Origin: Shewanella cutis
GTDB lineage: Bacteria; Pseudomonadota; Gammaproteobacteria; Enterobacterales; Shewanellaceae
Direction: 5' to 3'
DNA: 64,000 bases
Assembly (NCBI RefSeq): GCF_022410515.1
Contig: NZ_JACSDI010000005.1
Span: forward strand, 62,001-126,000
How positions within the stretch are numbered: the first letter of the stretch is position 1; each line of letters opens with the position of its first letter. The position numbers and the translations under genes are program-made. Shown here piece after piece: positions 54,771 to 63,786 of the stretch. The notes beneath the pieces are model-generated. The model did not search any database and was not told the origin of the DNA. It saw only the letters and a list, made by a program, of their open reading frames with translations.

Positions 54771-56375
54771 TTAAGCCTGATTTTTGAGTTCTCTACGCAG
54801 AATCTTACCCACAGTACTCTTAGGTAGCTGCGGCATAAATTCAATCTGCTTAGGTAGCTTATAGGCCGTGAGTTGCTCTCGGCAGAAGTTGAGGATGGCC
54901 GTTTTTATTTTCTCATGCTCTTGGCTGTCATCCTTCAGTACGATAAAGGCTTTAACCGCTTCCCCCGAGTGCTCATCTTTTACGCCAACGACGGCGCATT
55001 CAATGATATTTGGGTGGCTAGCAAGCACGTTTTCGACTTCATTAGGATAGACGTTAAAGCCGGAGACAATAATCATATCCTTTTTACGATCAACGATTTG
55101 ATGGAAGCCTTCCTCGTTTAGAATCGCAATATCCCCCGTTTTAAAAAAGCCATCGGGTGTCATCACATTGGCTGTTTCTTGGGGATTATTCCAATAACCT
55201 AGCATCACCTGCGGGCCACGTGCGGCGAGCTCACCGGCTTCCCCTTGCGCGACTTCATTACCGTTTTCGTTTAACAGTTTGACGTCAGTGCCGAGAACGG
55301 GTTTGCCAATCGTGCCAATCTTTTGATATCCCGGCGCATTGAGAGAGATTACAGGCGAGGTTTCTGACAATCCATAACCTTCGCTAATAGTATTACCAGT
55401 GGTTTGTTGCCACAGGTTGGCTGCGGCGGCGGTGAGTGCTGTTCCGCCCGAAATGGTGATTTTTAAATGGCTAAAATCTAGCGCCTTAAATTCGGGTTGA
55501 TGGCAGAGGGCGACAAATAAGGTGTTAAGCCCTGCAAAGCCTGTGAAGGGGTATTTCGCCAGCGTCTTGATTAAGCCATTAATATCACGGGGATTTGGGA
55601 TTAATACCGAGCAACCACCGCATTCAAAATAAAGCACCAAGTTCACCATAAAGGCGTAAATATGGTAAATCGGCAATGGCGCGACAAAAATGTCTTCGCC
55701 TTCGCTGATCACGCTGCCAATACGGGATTTGACCTGCGCCGCATTGGCAAGCATATTGCCGTGGGTTAGCATTGCCCCCTTAGAAAGACCTGTTGTTCCA
55801 CCTGTATATTGCAGTGCCGCCAGATCGCTCAATGTTGGTACAAAGCGAGTGAAGGGTAACAGCGCACCTTGTTGTAACACATGGCAGAATTCAACATTTT
55901 TAAGCCCTGTCTTGGGCTGAACTTGTGGGTCGATAAGATCTAACGGATGAGTCGAAATCACTAGTTCTATGGGGGTGGTAGCAACGACTTTGGCTAATGT
56001 TGGCAGTAAGTCCGATAACACCACCAATGCTTTAGCACCCGAATCATTAAACTGGTGAATGAGCTCACGTTCAGTGTACAGCGGGTTCGTGTTGACAAGG
56101 ATAAGACCCGCTCGCAGCGCCCCATAGGCCGCGATGACAAATTGGGTGATATTGGGTAATTGAATCGCGATGCGATCACCAGGTTTTAAGTTAGTGTTAT
56201 TTTGCAAATAGGCTGCAAAATAACGTGAGTCGCGTTCTACCTCATTGAAACTGCTGTTTTTCCCTAAACAAGCATATGCCGTTTTATCGCCAAAGCGTTG
56301 GCTAGTGCGTTCGATTAAGTCTATGAGTGATGAGTACTTGCCAAGTTCGAGTTGTGACTCTTGATCGTATGCCAT
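54771..56375 (-). CDS. Long-chain-fatty-acid--CoA ligase-like protein
   Basis: 534-residue adenylate-forming enzyme of the FadD type. Motifs: the P-loop LQYTGGTTGLSKGAML (about residues 178-193), YGLSETSPVISLN, FKTGDIAILNEEGFHQIVDRKKDMIIVSGFNVYPNEVE and the catalytic lysine in LPKSTVGKILRREL. It activates a fatty acid or other carboxylate to the CoA ester. Upstream is a PsrA-like palindrome (56422-56435). Another FadD may exist elsewhere, so no symbol is given. Confidence 0.9.
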   Translation of the reverse strand: MAYDQESQLELGKYSSLIDLIERTSQRFGDKTAYACLGKNSSFNEVERDSRYFAAYLQNNTNLKPGDRIAIQLPNITQFVIAAYGALRAGLILVNTNPLYTERELIHQFNDSGAKALVVLSDLLPTLAKVVATTPIELVISTHPLDLIDPQVQPKTGLKNVEFCHVLQQGALLPFTRFVPTLSDLAALQYTGGTTGLSKGAMLTHGNMLANAAQVKSRIGSVISEGEDIFVAPLPIYHIYAFMVNLVLYFECGGCSVLIPNPRDINGLIKTLAKYPFTGFAGLNTLFVALCHQPEFKALDFSHLKITISGGTALTAAAANLWQQTTGNTISEGYGLSETSPVISLNAPGYQKIGTIGKPVLGTDVKLLNENGNEVAQGEAGELAARGPQVMLGYWNNPQETANVMTPDGFFKTGDIAILNEEGFHQIVDRKKDMIIVSGFNVYPNEVENVLASHPNIIECAVVGVKDEHSGEAVKAFIVLKDDSQEHEKIKTAILNFCREQLTAYKLPKQIEFMPQLPKSTVGKILRRELKNQA

Positions 56376-56670
56376 GCCTAACTACCTCAAATAGGTTTAG
56401 TCGTTATTATTATTTTAAAATCAAACGGGTGTTTAGATTAGAAGGATTCAACCTATAAGGTCAATGTTTATCGATAAATAATTCTATCCTGCAACAGGCT
56501 CTATCTTTATGTTAAAAATAGTGTTTTTACTCTATATAGGCGGAGTAAAGTTAAGTCTTTATTAACTTGGGTATATTAGGGCGTGTTGATGTTTTAGGGG
56601 CATTTTTATAGCAATTGCTAGGTGAATAGGGGAAAGAAAAGGGCGCGCAATAGGATGTGGCCATTTTAAA
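56376..56670. other. Intergenic region between the ligase gene and ccoG terminator
   Basis: About 300 bp with only the candidate PsrA site (56422-56435); no gene seen. Confidence 0.5.
56422..56435. promoter_or_regulatory. Possible PsrA-type operator upstream of the ligase gene
   Basis: CAAACGGGTGTTTA fits the C/G-AAAC-N2-4-GTTT pattern known for the fatty-acid regulator PsrA. It lies 47-60 bp before the start codon of the FadD-type gene. Confidence 0.4.
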
Positions 56671-56708
56671 AACCAATAAGACGCTCAATCGATGGCGTCT
56701 TATTGGTT
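56671..56708 (-). terminator. Terminator of ccoG
   Basis: AACCAATAAGACGC (56671-56684) and GCGTCTTATTGGTT (56695-56708) form a perfect 14-bp stem with a 10-nt loop; on the minus strand it is followed by a T-run (GGTTTTTAAAA). 34 bp after the ccoG stop. Confidence 0.9.
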
Positions 56709-56742
56709 GTCTACAGCTAAATGGGAGTGTTGAGGCTATGAA

Positions 56743-58176
56743 TTAAGGGCTAAAAAAACCGGTTTCTTGGCTCACGCTTTGCCTAGGCTCGCTTATATCT
56801 GTTACCGAAAATTCGATAATCTTGCGCCCCGCTGGGATTGCGTCCTTATCGGCTAGTACTGTGACGGGATAATCCGCTTGTTCCCCCGCTGCCAGCGTGA
56901 TAACCGGGGCAGCAATTAAGCTAAAGGGCATTTCGCTATTGACGGCGAGTTGGTATTGCTTAGTTTGCTGAGTCTTATTACGGATCTTCAGCTGATAGGT
57001 ATTTTCAACTCTATTATCAGCGGTTTCACGATATAGGCTCTGCCTATCTCGGATCACATTGAGCTGAATTTCACTGCGATTAGAGAGGTCTATGGCAATT
57101 ACAATCAACATAATGACTACCGCTGTGCCATAACCTAAAAAGCGTGGCGAACGCCAGTTGGAATGGGCTATGCCCTTTAATTCATTCTCGCTAACATAGC
57201 TAATCAGGTTTTGTTGATAGTCGAATTTTTGCATGGTTTCATTACAGGCATCAACACAGGCTCCGCAGTTAATACATTCGTATTGAAGGCCTTGGCGAAT
57301 ATCAATCCCCGTAGGGCAGACTTCGACGCATAAATTGCAATCGACACAATCCCCGAGTTGAGTTTCTTGTTTGCGCTTACGTGGGCCGCGCGTTTCGCCC
57401 CGCGCGACATCATAGGTTACGGTTTTAGTATTGGCATCGAACATCACAGCTTGAAAACGGGCGTAGGGGCAGCAGTGTAAGCACATTTGCTCACGCATCC
57501 AGCCCGCATTCAAATAGGTACAAATCGCGAAAAACCACACCCAGCAGGTGCTCCAAAAGCCAGCATTGCCAGTAAATATCTCCAAATAGAGTTCACGGGC
57601 AGGAATGAAATAACTGATAAAGCCACAACCCGTAATCAAGGCGGCTAATCCCCACAGGCTATGTTTAAGCGTTCTTTTGCCGAGTTTATTGGCAGACCAT
57701 GGTGCCTTATCGAGCAACTTTCGCTTATTGCTGTTGCCTTCAATGCGGTTTTCTAGCCAGACAAACATGAAGGTCCACGCGGTTTGCGGGCAAAGATAGC
57801 CACACCAGACTCGCCCCCAAAACACGGTAATGAAAAATAAGCCGAAGGCAGCGGCGATAAACACCCAAGCGAGTAAGGTGAAATCCTGTGGCCAGAGTGT
57901 GAGGTTAAAAAAGAAGAATTGTTGCTGCTGCACATCCAGCAGTATCGCTTGCCGACCATCAAAGGAGATAAAAGGCAGAGTGAAAAAGAGCAGAATTAAC
58001 AGGCTATTCATCGTGGTTCTTAGGCGTTGAAAATACCCTTTTTGTTCACGGAAATGAATCTGGCCACTGCTTTTTTGTGTAGGCTTATCGCCAGTCGATA
58101 GATTTTTAACGGGGATAAATTGCTCGGCAGAGGGACGCTTTGCGCTCTCACTCTGTAGGGGGTCACTCTTTGGCAT
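56743..58176 (-). CDS. ccoG: Cytochrome oxidase accessory ferredoxin CcoG/RdxA
   Basis: 477-residue polyferredoxin-like membrane protein; CcoG reduces copper for cbb3 oxidase assembly in studied species. About five helices, with FFITVFWGRVWCGYLCPQTAW and MREQMCLHCCPYARFQAVMFD, then two [4Fe-4S] motifs in GDCVDCNLCVEVCPTGIDIRQGLQYECINCGACVDACNE, and a C-terminal Ig-like domain (about residues 360-477). The start ATG 58176 has AGGA 7 bp upstream. A sigma-54 promoter and palindromic enhancer sites lie upstream. The ccoNOQP and ccoHIS genes are not in the window. Confidence 0.93.
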   Translation of the reverse strand: MPKSDPLQSESAKRPSAEQFIPVKNLSTGDKPTQKSSGQIHFREQKGYFQRLRTTMNSLLILLFFTLPFISFDGRQAILLDVQQQQFFFFNLTLWPQDFTLLAWVFIAAAFGLFFITVFWGRVWCGYLCPQTAWTFMFVWLENRIEGNSNKRKLLDKAPWSANKLGKRTLKHSLWGLAALITGCGFISYFIPARELYLEIFTGNAGFWSTCWVWFFAICTYLNAGWMREQMCLHCCPYARFQAVMFDANTKTVTYDVARGETRGPRKRKQETQLGDCVDCNLCVEVCPTGIDIRQGLQYECINCGACVDACNETMQKFDYQQNLISYVSENELKGIAHSNWRSPRFLGYGTAVVIMLIVIAIDLSNRSEIQLNVIRDRQSLYRETADNRVENTYQLKIRNKTQQTKQYQLAVNSEMPFSLIAAPVITLAAGEQADYPVTVLADKDAIPAGRKIIEFSVTDISEPRQSVSQETGFFSP

Positions 58177-58214
58177 ATGCAGTCCTAACGGCTTAAATAA
58201 GATTCGGCTCCTTA

Positions 58215-58232
58215 TAGCAAGCGTTAGGCCAA
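58215..58232 (-). promoter_or_regulatory. Sigma-54 promoter of ccoG
   Basis: Read on the minus strand: TTGGCCTAACGCTTGCTA, with GG (58229-58230) and GC (58217-58218) exactly 10 bp apart, close to TTGGCAC-N5-TTGCTA. Transcription would begin near 58205, 29 bp before ccoG. Confidence 0.7.
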
Positions 58233-58296
58233 TATGGGCTTGTTATTAACGTATTGATATTTAATGGTTAAAATTGATTTGCTGTAAGCTTTATTC

Positions 58297-58326
58297 GCGA
58301 TATATCGCTTATTGGCGATATATCGC
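58297..58326. promoter_or_regulatory. Two GCGATATATCGC palindromes: candidate enhancer of ccoG
   Basis: Perfect 12-bp palindromes at 58297-58308 and 58315-58326, 18 bp apart, 65-97 bp upstream of the ccoG -24 element. A near-copy lies at 59873-59884, upstream of the sigma-54 activator gene. Inferred binding sites of that activator. Confidence 0.7.
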
Positions 58327-58336
58327 GTTTTTGAGA

Positions 58337-59815
58337 CTATTCATTATTAGTGATTTGATTAGTGATTTGACGTGTAATCCCTAGCTTCTTCATCCGCGAT
58401 CTGAGTGTACTGGGCGGGACGCCAAGCACATTGGCCGCACCATTAGGACCCGAAATACGCCAGTTGAGCTGCTTTAATGTTTGTTCTATATGCTGTGCTT
58501 CCGCCTCGGCCAAGGTTTGTAACGTCGATGTCGCGGTCTGAGTCTGCAGATTATTCGTGGGCATGGCATGGATATGTAAAATATCCGTTTGAGATAAAAT
58601 GGCCTCCCGCTCGAGGATATTTTGCAATTCACGTACATTGCCGGGCCAGCTGTAGGCCAGTAGTTTTTGCATACCTTTTTGGCTTACGCCGCGGATTTTT
58701 TTACCGAGTTTGCGGTTAAGAGTGTGAAGAATATGGCTGACTAATTCGTGCATATCCCCAAGTCTTGCTCGCAGAGGCGGCACTTGAATTGGGAACACAT
58801 TCAAGCGGTAATAGAGATCCATCCTGAATAAGCCTTGCTCAACTCGCTTAAGTAAATCATGGTGGCTGGCGGCGACTAAGCGAATATCGACCTTAATGGT
58901 TTCACTGCCACCAAGGCGTTCAAAAGATTGCTCTTGGATCACCCGCAGCAACTTAGATTGCGCCTCTAAACTTAATTCGGCCACCTCATCGAGAAACAGC
59001 GTGCCTTGATGCGCGAGTTCGAAGCGGCCCTTGCGTTGCGAAGTCGCGCCTGTGAATGCCCCTTTTTCATGGCCAAAGAGCTCACTTTCTAATAGAGATG
59101 CTGAAAATGCTGCGCAGTTAACGCTGATCATCGGCTTATCTTTACGACGACTCAGTTGATGTAAGTTGCGGGCAACCAGTTCTTTGCCCGTGCCATTCTC
59201 GCCACAAATCAATACGGTACTGTCGGTATTAGCCACCATATGCAGTTGCTGGATCATATGGCGGGTCACCGCGCTACTGCCCGAAATGTCCACATCGCCG
59301 GTCTTATCGGCTAATTCGGCTTGGAGATAGTGATTCTCGCTCGCCAGCTGTTCCGATAGCGCCTGAACCTGCGCTAAAGCTTGGCGTAGCGACTGCTCGG
59401 TTTGTTTCTGAATACTGATGTCGCGAAATATCGCGACCACACCGATAAGCTTGTTATCCCGATAGACGGGCGTAGAGCTGTAATACACGGGAAAGCTGCT
59501 GCCATCCTTACGCCAAAACACATCGTGGGTAATTTCCCTTGCAATCCCATCCTTTAAGGTGTTGTAAATCGGGCAGTCTTCTTGGGGGTAATGACTACCG
59601 TCCGCATGACTATGGTGATGGCAATTATGGATATTCTTGCCGAGTAACTCTTCATTCTTCCAGCCCGTCATACGCTCGGCAGCGGGATTGATAAATACGG
59701 CATTACCATTTAAATCAAAGCCATAAATACCTTCACCTACGGCATTAAGCAGTAACTGATTTTCTGGCAGAAAATGTTTGTCTAAAGGCATTGTGGCTGG
59801 CTGTATTGATGTCAT
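58337..59815 (-). CDS. PAS-domain sigma-54-dependent activator
   Basis: 492-residue regulator without a receiver domain. PAS domain about residues 18-135 ([60 protein letters not shown], rich in His and Cys, possibly a metal or redox sensor), a coiled linker, then the AAA+ domain: Walker [28 protein letters not shown] (sigma-54 loop), [35 protein letters not shown]-terminal Fis-type helix-turn-helix, [26 protein letters not shown]. Palindromes at both ends of this gene suggest it regulates itself and ccoG. Confidence 0.93.
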   Translation of the reverse strand: MTSIQPATMPLDKHFLPENQLLLNAVGEGIYGFDLNGNAVFINPAAERMTGWKNEELLGKNIHNCHHHSHADGSHYPQEDCPIYNTLKDGIAREITHDVFWRKDGSSFPVYYSSTPVYRDNKLIGVVAIFRDISIQKQTEQSLRQALAQVQALSEQLASENHYLQAELADKTGDVDISGSSAVTRHMIQQLHMVANTDSTVLICGENGTGKELVARNLHQLSRRKDKPMISVNCAAFSASLLESELFGHEKGAFTGATSQRKGRFELAHQGTLFLDEVAELSLEAQSKLLRVIQEQSFERLGGSETIKVDIRLVAASHHDLLKRVEQGLFRMDLYYRLNVFPIQVPPLRARLGDMHELVSHILHTLNRKLGKKIRGVSQKGMQKLLAYSWPGNVRELQNILEREAILSQTDILHIHAMPTNNLQTQTATSTLQTLAEAEAQHIEQTLKQLNWRISGPNGAANVLGVPPSTLRSRMKKLGITRQITNQITNNE

Positions 59816-59872
59816 TCAGTTGATTCCTTAATACGAATGAATAGCCCTGAGTATAACCCGTCGACTCGTGTC

Positions 59873-59884
59873 GCGATATATCGT
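59873..59884. promoter_or_regulatory. Third GCGATATATCG palindrome, upstream of the activator
   Basis: GCGATATATCGT, 11 of 12 match to the two perfect sites in front of ccoG. It is 58 bp before the start codon of the PAS activator, fitting autoregulation. Confidence 0.6.
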
Positions 59885-60237
59885 GAGTGATATCAGACGT
59901 GGATGATATGTATGTGGAAGGTTTTAGAGGTCAGACCATTAACTTGTTGATAATGAAAAGCTTATATTTTAATCGATCGAAAGTTGTATTTAGTGCTGGC
60001 GTAAAGGAATTAATTGTTATAAAAATGTTTCATAAATATCTTTGCTCAGCTTACCTGAACTAAGCAGGCTTGCCCTTAATATTGGGGGGCACGGCAACGC
60101 AGGGATATTTATTGAAGTTAGATGCTAGTGAGCGATTTAAATAGCGTTTTGGGGTTAGACAGCTGTTAAGAGTACAGAGTGATTTTCTGCCCACCTTTCC
60201 GGAAGTTCACTCTCTACTGATTTGAAGTGTGCAAAAA
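59885..60237. other. Intergenic region upstream of the PAS activator
   Basis: About 350 bp without a supported gene. A short GGTCAGACC palindrome at 59929-59937 resembles the centre of a FadR site but lacks the flanks. Confidence 0.5.
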
Positions 60238-60260
60238 GGCTGCGATGCAGCCTTTTTTAT
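60238..60260. terminator. Terminator after the thioredoxin-domain gene
   Basis: GGCTGC (60238-60243) and GCAGCC (60247-60252) with a 3-nt loop, between an A-run on the left and a T-run on the right, so usable on either strand. Confidence 0.8.
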
Positions 60261-60291
60261 TGGCTGTGGTATTGGTGTATATCGAGGCGAT

Positions 60292-60837
60292 TTATAATGC
60301 TTTGGCCTGTGCTAGACCATCGATAACTGCCTCTATAGTGAGTTTAGAAGGAAGCACTATGCCGTTAGGTGCACTAGGACCATAAATTTTATTGTAAGGC
60401 GTACCCAGGATGCCCTCATGCTGCATATAGCCTGCAATGGTGGTATCGGCTTCGCTCCAGTTTCCTTGCATCAAAATAATATTATCGGCCATAAGCGCAT
60501 TGACGACTTGTTCCCTATGGGTGACTTCTGCCTTGTTGGTTTGACAAATACTGCACCAATCAGAAGTGATATCCACAAATACTGTGTAACCTTGGGCAAC
60601 CAGCGGGGCGATTTTTTCAGGTGCCAGCGTGTGCCAACGCAGCTTTTGATAGGCTTGATAATCTTCGCCTTTATGCACAAAACCGATAGCCCCACCCAGA
60701 CCAAGGGCGAAACATCCAAGGACAACAATCACTGCCAGTGGAATACGTTTACCTTTGCTGCGTTGCCAGAGTAACAAGCCAATGGCACCGATGAGCAAAG
60801 CGAGAATAATAAGACTGATAAGCGTGATCGTGCCCAT
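60292..60837 (-). CDS. Membrane-anchored thioredoxin-fold protein (DsbD-gamma-like)
   Basis: 181-residue protein with two N-terminal helices (about residues 4-24 and 34-53) and a periplasmic thioredoxin-like domain: VFVDITSDWCSICQTNKAEVTHREQV (CxxC as CSIC), ILMQGNWSEADTTIAGYMQHEGILGTPYNKIYGP with the cis-Pro loop. It resembles the C-terminal domain of DsbD/ScsB without the eight-helix core, so it probably passes or isomerises disulfides using an unlinked partner. No such partner is in the window. Confidence 0.82.
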   Translation of the reverse strand: MGTITLISLIILALLIGAIGLLLWQRSKGKRIPLAVIVVLGCFALGLGGAIGFVHKGEDYQAYQKLRWHTLAPEKIAPLVAQGYTVFVDITSDWCSICQTNKAEVTHREQVVNALMADNIILMQGNWSEADTTIAGYMQHEGILGTPYNKIYGPSAPNGIVLPSKLTIEAVIDGLAQAKAL

Positions 60838-61238
60838 AAATGCCTACATAAGTTTCAGATAATCCATCCCTATCTTAACGGCTAACAGCTTAAATCTGCG
60901 TGAATTTATGTTTTTGCCTGCAAGCCTTATCGTATAAAAGCTAACGATGGCGCTATGTTTGAGCGTTTGGTCCTGTGTTTATCGATCCAGCGGGATCAAT
61001 CCTCTATTAATGGTATTGAGGTTGATAACATCGATTTTACGTCATTATGTACGGTTACATGACGGGCAGTAAGATGAAAGTGAATCCCGCGTCGTTAGTG
61101 TCATCGAGGGAAATCTATTGGTGCTTTTTATCATCCAAACTCGGCTAAATGAGTGTTACCTCATGGGTTAGCGAGTGTTAAACTGCTACTCCTATGAAGG
61201 CACTCTAGCGGGCCTTTTTATGCGCTGAAGGGGTAAAG
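60838..61238. other. Divergent intergenic region
   Basis: About 400 bp between the thioredoxin-domain gene and the LysE-type gene. It holds an inverted repeat with arms GTCAT (61041) and ATGAC (61059), perhaps an operator. No gene seen. Confidence 0.5.
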
Positions 61239-61853
61239 ATGAGTTTTAGTACATGGTTAGGATTGCTTGCGATTTGTTGTTTGGGGGCCATGTCACCTGG
61301 GCCTAGCTTAGCCATGGTGGTGCGTCATACCTTAGGCGGTGGACGCGGCAAGGGAATTATTTGTGCTTGGGCACACTCGATTGGTATCGGCATTTATGCG
61401 TTGGTGACACTACTCGGGCTTGCGGTGGTGTTGAAAAAGGCGCCCCTGATATTTAATGGTATCGCTATATTAGGTGCCGTTTATTTGGCATGGATGGGCA
61501 TTCAAGCGCTGCGCTCAAACGGTGGCATGCAGGCAAAACTTGCGGCAGGCGAGGCCACAGATGCACTTACAGCGGCGCGCGATGGCATTGCGATTTCCCT
61601 CTTCAACCCCAAGATTATGCTGTTCTTTTTAGCATTATTCAGTCAGTTTGTAATGGTGGCCGATAGTTTTACCGGTCAAGCACTGATCGTGTTAACGCCA
61701 ATGGTGGTGGATGGACTTTGGTACAGCTTAATTGCTTTAGTGTTATCCCACTCGAGTGTATTACCCAAATTGCGGGAAAAAGCAGGGTTGATTGATAAAC
61801 TCTCTGGCGTGGTTTTGATCCTGCTGGCAATAAGAGTGCTGTATACCCTTTAG
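61239..61853 (+). CDS. LysE/RhtB-family amino-acid exporter
   Basis: 204-residue inner-membrane exporter with six predicted helices. Signature CCLGAMSPGPSLAMVVRHTLGGGRGKG near the start, then GAVYLAWMGIQAL and GIAISLFNPKIMLFFLALFSQFV. The family exports homoserine, threonine, lysine or similar; the substrate here is not evident. AAGGGG precedes the ATG. A terminator follows. Confidence 0.92.
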   Translation: MSFSTWLGLLAICCLGAMSPGPSLAMVVRHTLGGGRGKGIICAWAHSIGIGIYALVTLLGLAVVLKKAPLIFNGIAILGAVYLAWMGIQALRSNGGMQAKLAAGEATDALTAARDGIAISLFNPKIMLFFLALFSQFVMVADSFTGQALIVLTPMVVDGLWYSLIALVLSHSSVLPKLREKAGLIDKLSGVVLILLAIRVLYTL

Positions 61854-61866
61854 GTTATCAATGAGA

Positions 61867-61900
61867 TAAAAAAACGCCATCACAAGATGGCGTTTTTTTA
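61867..61900. terminator. Terminator between the LysE-type and DUF3144 genes
   Basis: AACGCCATC (61873-61881) and GATGGCGTT (61886-61894), 4-nt loop, flanked by A- and T-runs. Confidence 0.88.
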
Positions 61901-61939
61901 TGGGATATGGTTTGGCAATGCTTTGCTCTAAATACCAAC

Positions 61940-62257
61940 TCAGCCTTTAAAGATTTGTACCGAATCATCCACTTCTGCAGGTTCTTCCTGCATTACCGGC
62001 GGGTTGGCGATATGGTCGTCTAAATTATCGCTTAGCATTTCGCGGTATTCTGCGCTAAACCATTCGAGAGCATTGTCTTTTTCAGCACCTAAGTCGGCGG
62101 ATTTAATCGCTGCTTCAAAGGCATTAAAACGGGCCGCCGCAAAACGTAGGGCGGTACCTACTTTGCCCACATCACCTTCTTGCTGGCTTAGCTGATTGGC
62201 TAAGGCAATAAATTGATCGGCAAGTTCAAAAATAGTGGTGTTGCTCGTGTCAGTCAT
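61940..62257 (-). CDS. DUF3144 family protein, copy 2
   Basis: 105-residue acidic protein, paralogue of the gene at 20956. Shared pattern: FELADQFIALANQLSQQ, LRFAAARFNAFEAA and the C-terminal WFSAEYREMLSDNLDDHIANPP, followed by an acidic tail. Function unknown. Confidence 0.87.
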   Translation of the reverse strand: MTDTSNTTIFELADQFIALANQLSQQEGDVGKVGTALRFAAARFNAFEAAIKSADLGAEKDNALEWFSAEYREMLSDNLDDHIANPPVMQEEPAEVDDSVQIFKG

Positions 62258-62327
62258 AGCGCTTACTCAAAATAATTTATTGGTGCGCGATTCTATCCTA
62301 ATTTTGATAGGAAAGAATCGCGAAGGC

Positions 62328-62888
62328 TTAACTATTGGGATCTAAGTCTGTTGTGACCGTTCCCGTTCGTGAATCGTAATAAATAGATAATTTATTGTTA
62401 GCCCGATAAAAATATCGGCATTGATTAGGGTTGAGATAACTGGCTTTATAGTCTGTTTCAGTGGCATCAACATTGAGTCGTGAGACACTAGGTTGGGCAT
62501 TTTGGAATAACACTTCCCACACCGAGACACAATCTTCCACATTATCGAGTGAAGGTGACGCCTCATTGCCATAAATATAGTGCTGAGCGGGCCAGCCGTT
62601 AGCATTAAAGTCCACCTGTTCAGACTGTGCTGTGCCAAATACGGGCAAATCTTCCTTGGGGCCTGAGCCGACTTTAACTGCCCAAACTGAACGCGCTAAA
62701 TTTAACCCCGATTTAAAACCCGCGCCCGCGGCTTTGACTGTCGCTATCTGCGCATCTTGTTGTACGTTGATAAATTTGGGCAGAGCTACGATAGCGAGGA
62801 TCCCAAGCACAATAATCACAACAACGAGTTCAATTAAGGTAAAGCCTGCGGATTGTGGACTTAAGCCTTGTAAGCGGTCGCGGATCAT
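62328..62888 (-). CDS. Type IV pilin / MSHA-type pseudopilin
   Basis: 186-residue protein with a prepilin N-terminus. The short leader ends in Gly (SPQSAG), followed by FTLIELVVVIIVLGILAIVALPKF with Glu at +5, so it is cut and methylated by a PilD-type peptidase. The C-terminal part has a cysteine pair (DNVEDCVSV, NPNQCRYFY) that could form the pilin D-region disulfide. Resembles MSHA minor pilins such as MshB; no assembly genes are adjacent, so the exact system is open. Confidence 0.85.
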   Translation of the reverse strand: MIRDRLQGLSPQSAGFTLIELVVVIIVLGILAIVALPKFINVQQDAQIATVKAAGAGFKSGLNLARSVWAVKVGSGPKEDLPVFGTAQSEQVDFNANGWPAQHYIYGNEASPSLDNVEDCVSVWEVLFQNAQPSVSRLNVDATETDYKASYLNPNQCRYFYRANNKLSIYYDSRTGTVTTDLDPNS

Positions 62889-63057
62889 TTATCTGAATGA
62901 ATAGGGAATAAGTGGCGACACTATAGCACTTAATTAGCGGCATTTTAACTTGAACTATCGCTAATTCTGGCGAATTAACCGCACTGTTAGCTTGTCATGG
63001 TTGCTTATCACTTTTAAGCTAACGGCATTGTAACTTAAGCAAGAGAAACTGATTTTG

Positions 63058-63714
63058 GTGACTTGGCAAGCATTTATCGACCATCAACGTACACAGCCTT
63101 ACTATCAACAGCTGATCGCGTTTGTGAATCAAGAGCGACAAGTAGGCAAGGTAATTTATCCTCCCAAAGAGGATGTGTTTAATGCATTTAAGACTACGCC
63201 GCTGGAGCAAGTACGCGTAGTGTTAATTGGCCAAGACCCCTATCATGGCCCTGACCAAGCCCATGGTTTGTGTTTCTCCGTTAAACGCGGCGTTAAACCA
63301 CCGCCTTCGCTTGCCAATATGTATAAAGAATTGGTGAACGATATGCCCGGCTTCCAGATTCCTAATCATGGCGATTTAACCCAATGGGCAGAGCAGGGGA
63401 TTTTAATGCTTAATACCGTGCTGACGGTTGAGCAGGGGCAAGCGCATTCCCATGCCAATGCGGGGTGGGAAATCTTTACGACTGAAGCGCTAAAGCTGCT
63501 TAATGCGCAGGAACGCCCGATAATCTTCGTGCTGTGGGGCAGTCATGCCATCAAAAAAGGCGCGGTGATTACCGCACCACAACACCAAATTCTCTCTGGG
63601 CCGCATCCATCACCGTTATCGGCTTATCGCGGATTTTTTGGCTGTGGGCATTTTTCTAAAGTGAATCAATTGCTAATGGCACGGGGTGAAGCGCCGATTC
63701 AATGGCAGATTTAA
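63058..63714 (+). CDS. ung: Uracil-DNA glycosylase
   Basis: Family 1 UDG, 218 residues, which removes uracil from DNA to begin base-excision repair. Start at GTG 63058 (MTWQAF); the preceding TTG codon is less likely. Active-site water-activating motif [20 protein letters not shown] (catalytic Asp about residue 61), [32 protein letters not shown] and the DNA-intercalating [21 protein letters not shown] are all intact. Confidence 0.96.
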   Translation: MTWQAFIDHQRTQPYYQQLIAFVNQERQVGKVIYPPKEDVFNAFKTTPLEQVRVVLIGQDPYHGPDQAHGLCFSVKRGVKPPPSLANMYKELVNDMPGFQIPNHGDLTQWAEQGILMLNTVLTVEQGQAHSHANAGWEIFTTEALKLLNAQERPIIFVLWGSHAIKKGAVITAPQHQILSGPHPSPLSAYRGFFGCGHFSKVNQLLMARGEAPIQWQI

Positions 63715-63743
63715 GCACTGGGGAGCTCAATGCATAAAAAACA

Positions 63744-63772
63744 AAAGGCCTTACAGAATAAGGCCTTTTTTT
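63744..63772. terminator. Terminator between ung and ispB
   Basis: AAAGGCCTTA (63744-63753) and TAAGGCCTTT (63759-63768) form a perfect 10-bp stem flanked by A- and T-runs; bidirectional between convergent genes. Confidence 0.88.
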
Positions 63773-63786
63773 CATTTAACAGTTAC

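Noticed and set aside
59929-59937. FadR-like palindrome GGTCAGACC
   Set aside because: Flanking bases do not complete the FadR consensus, and no fatty-acid gene is next to it.
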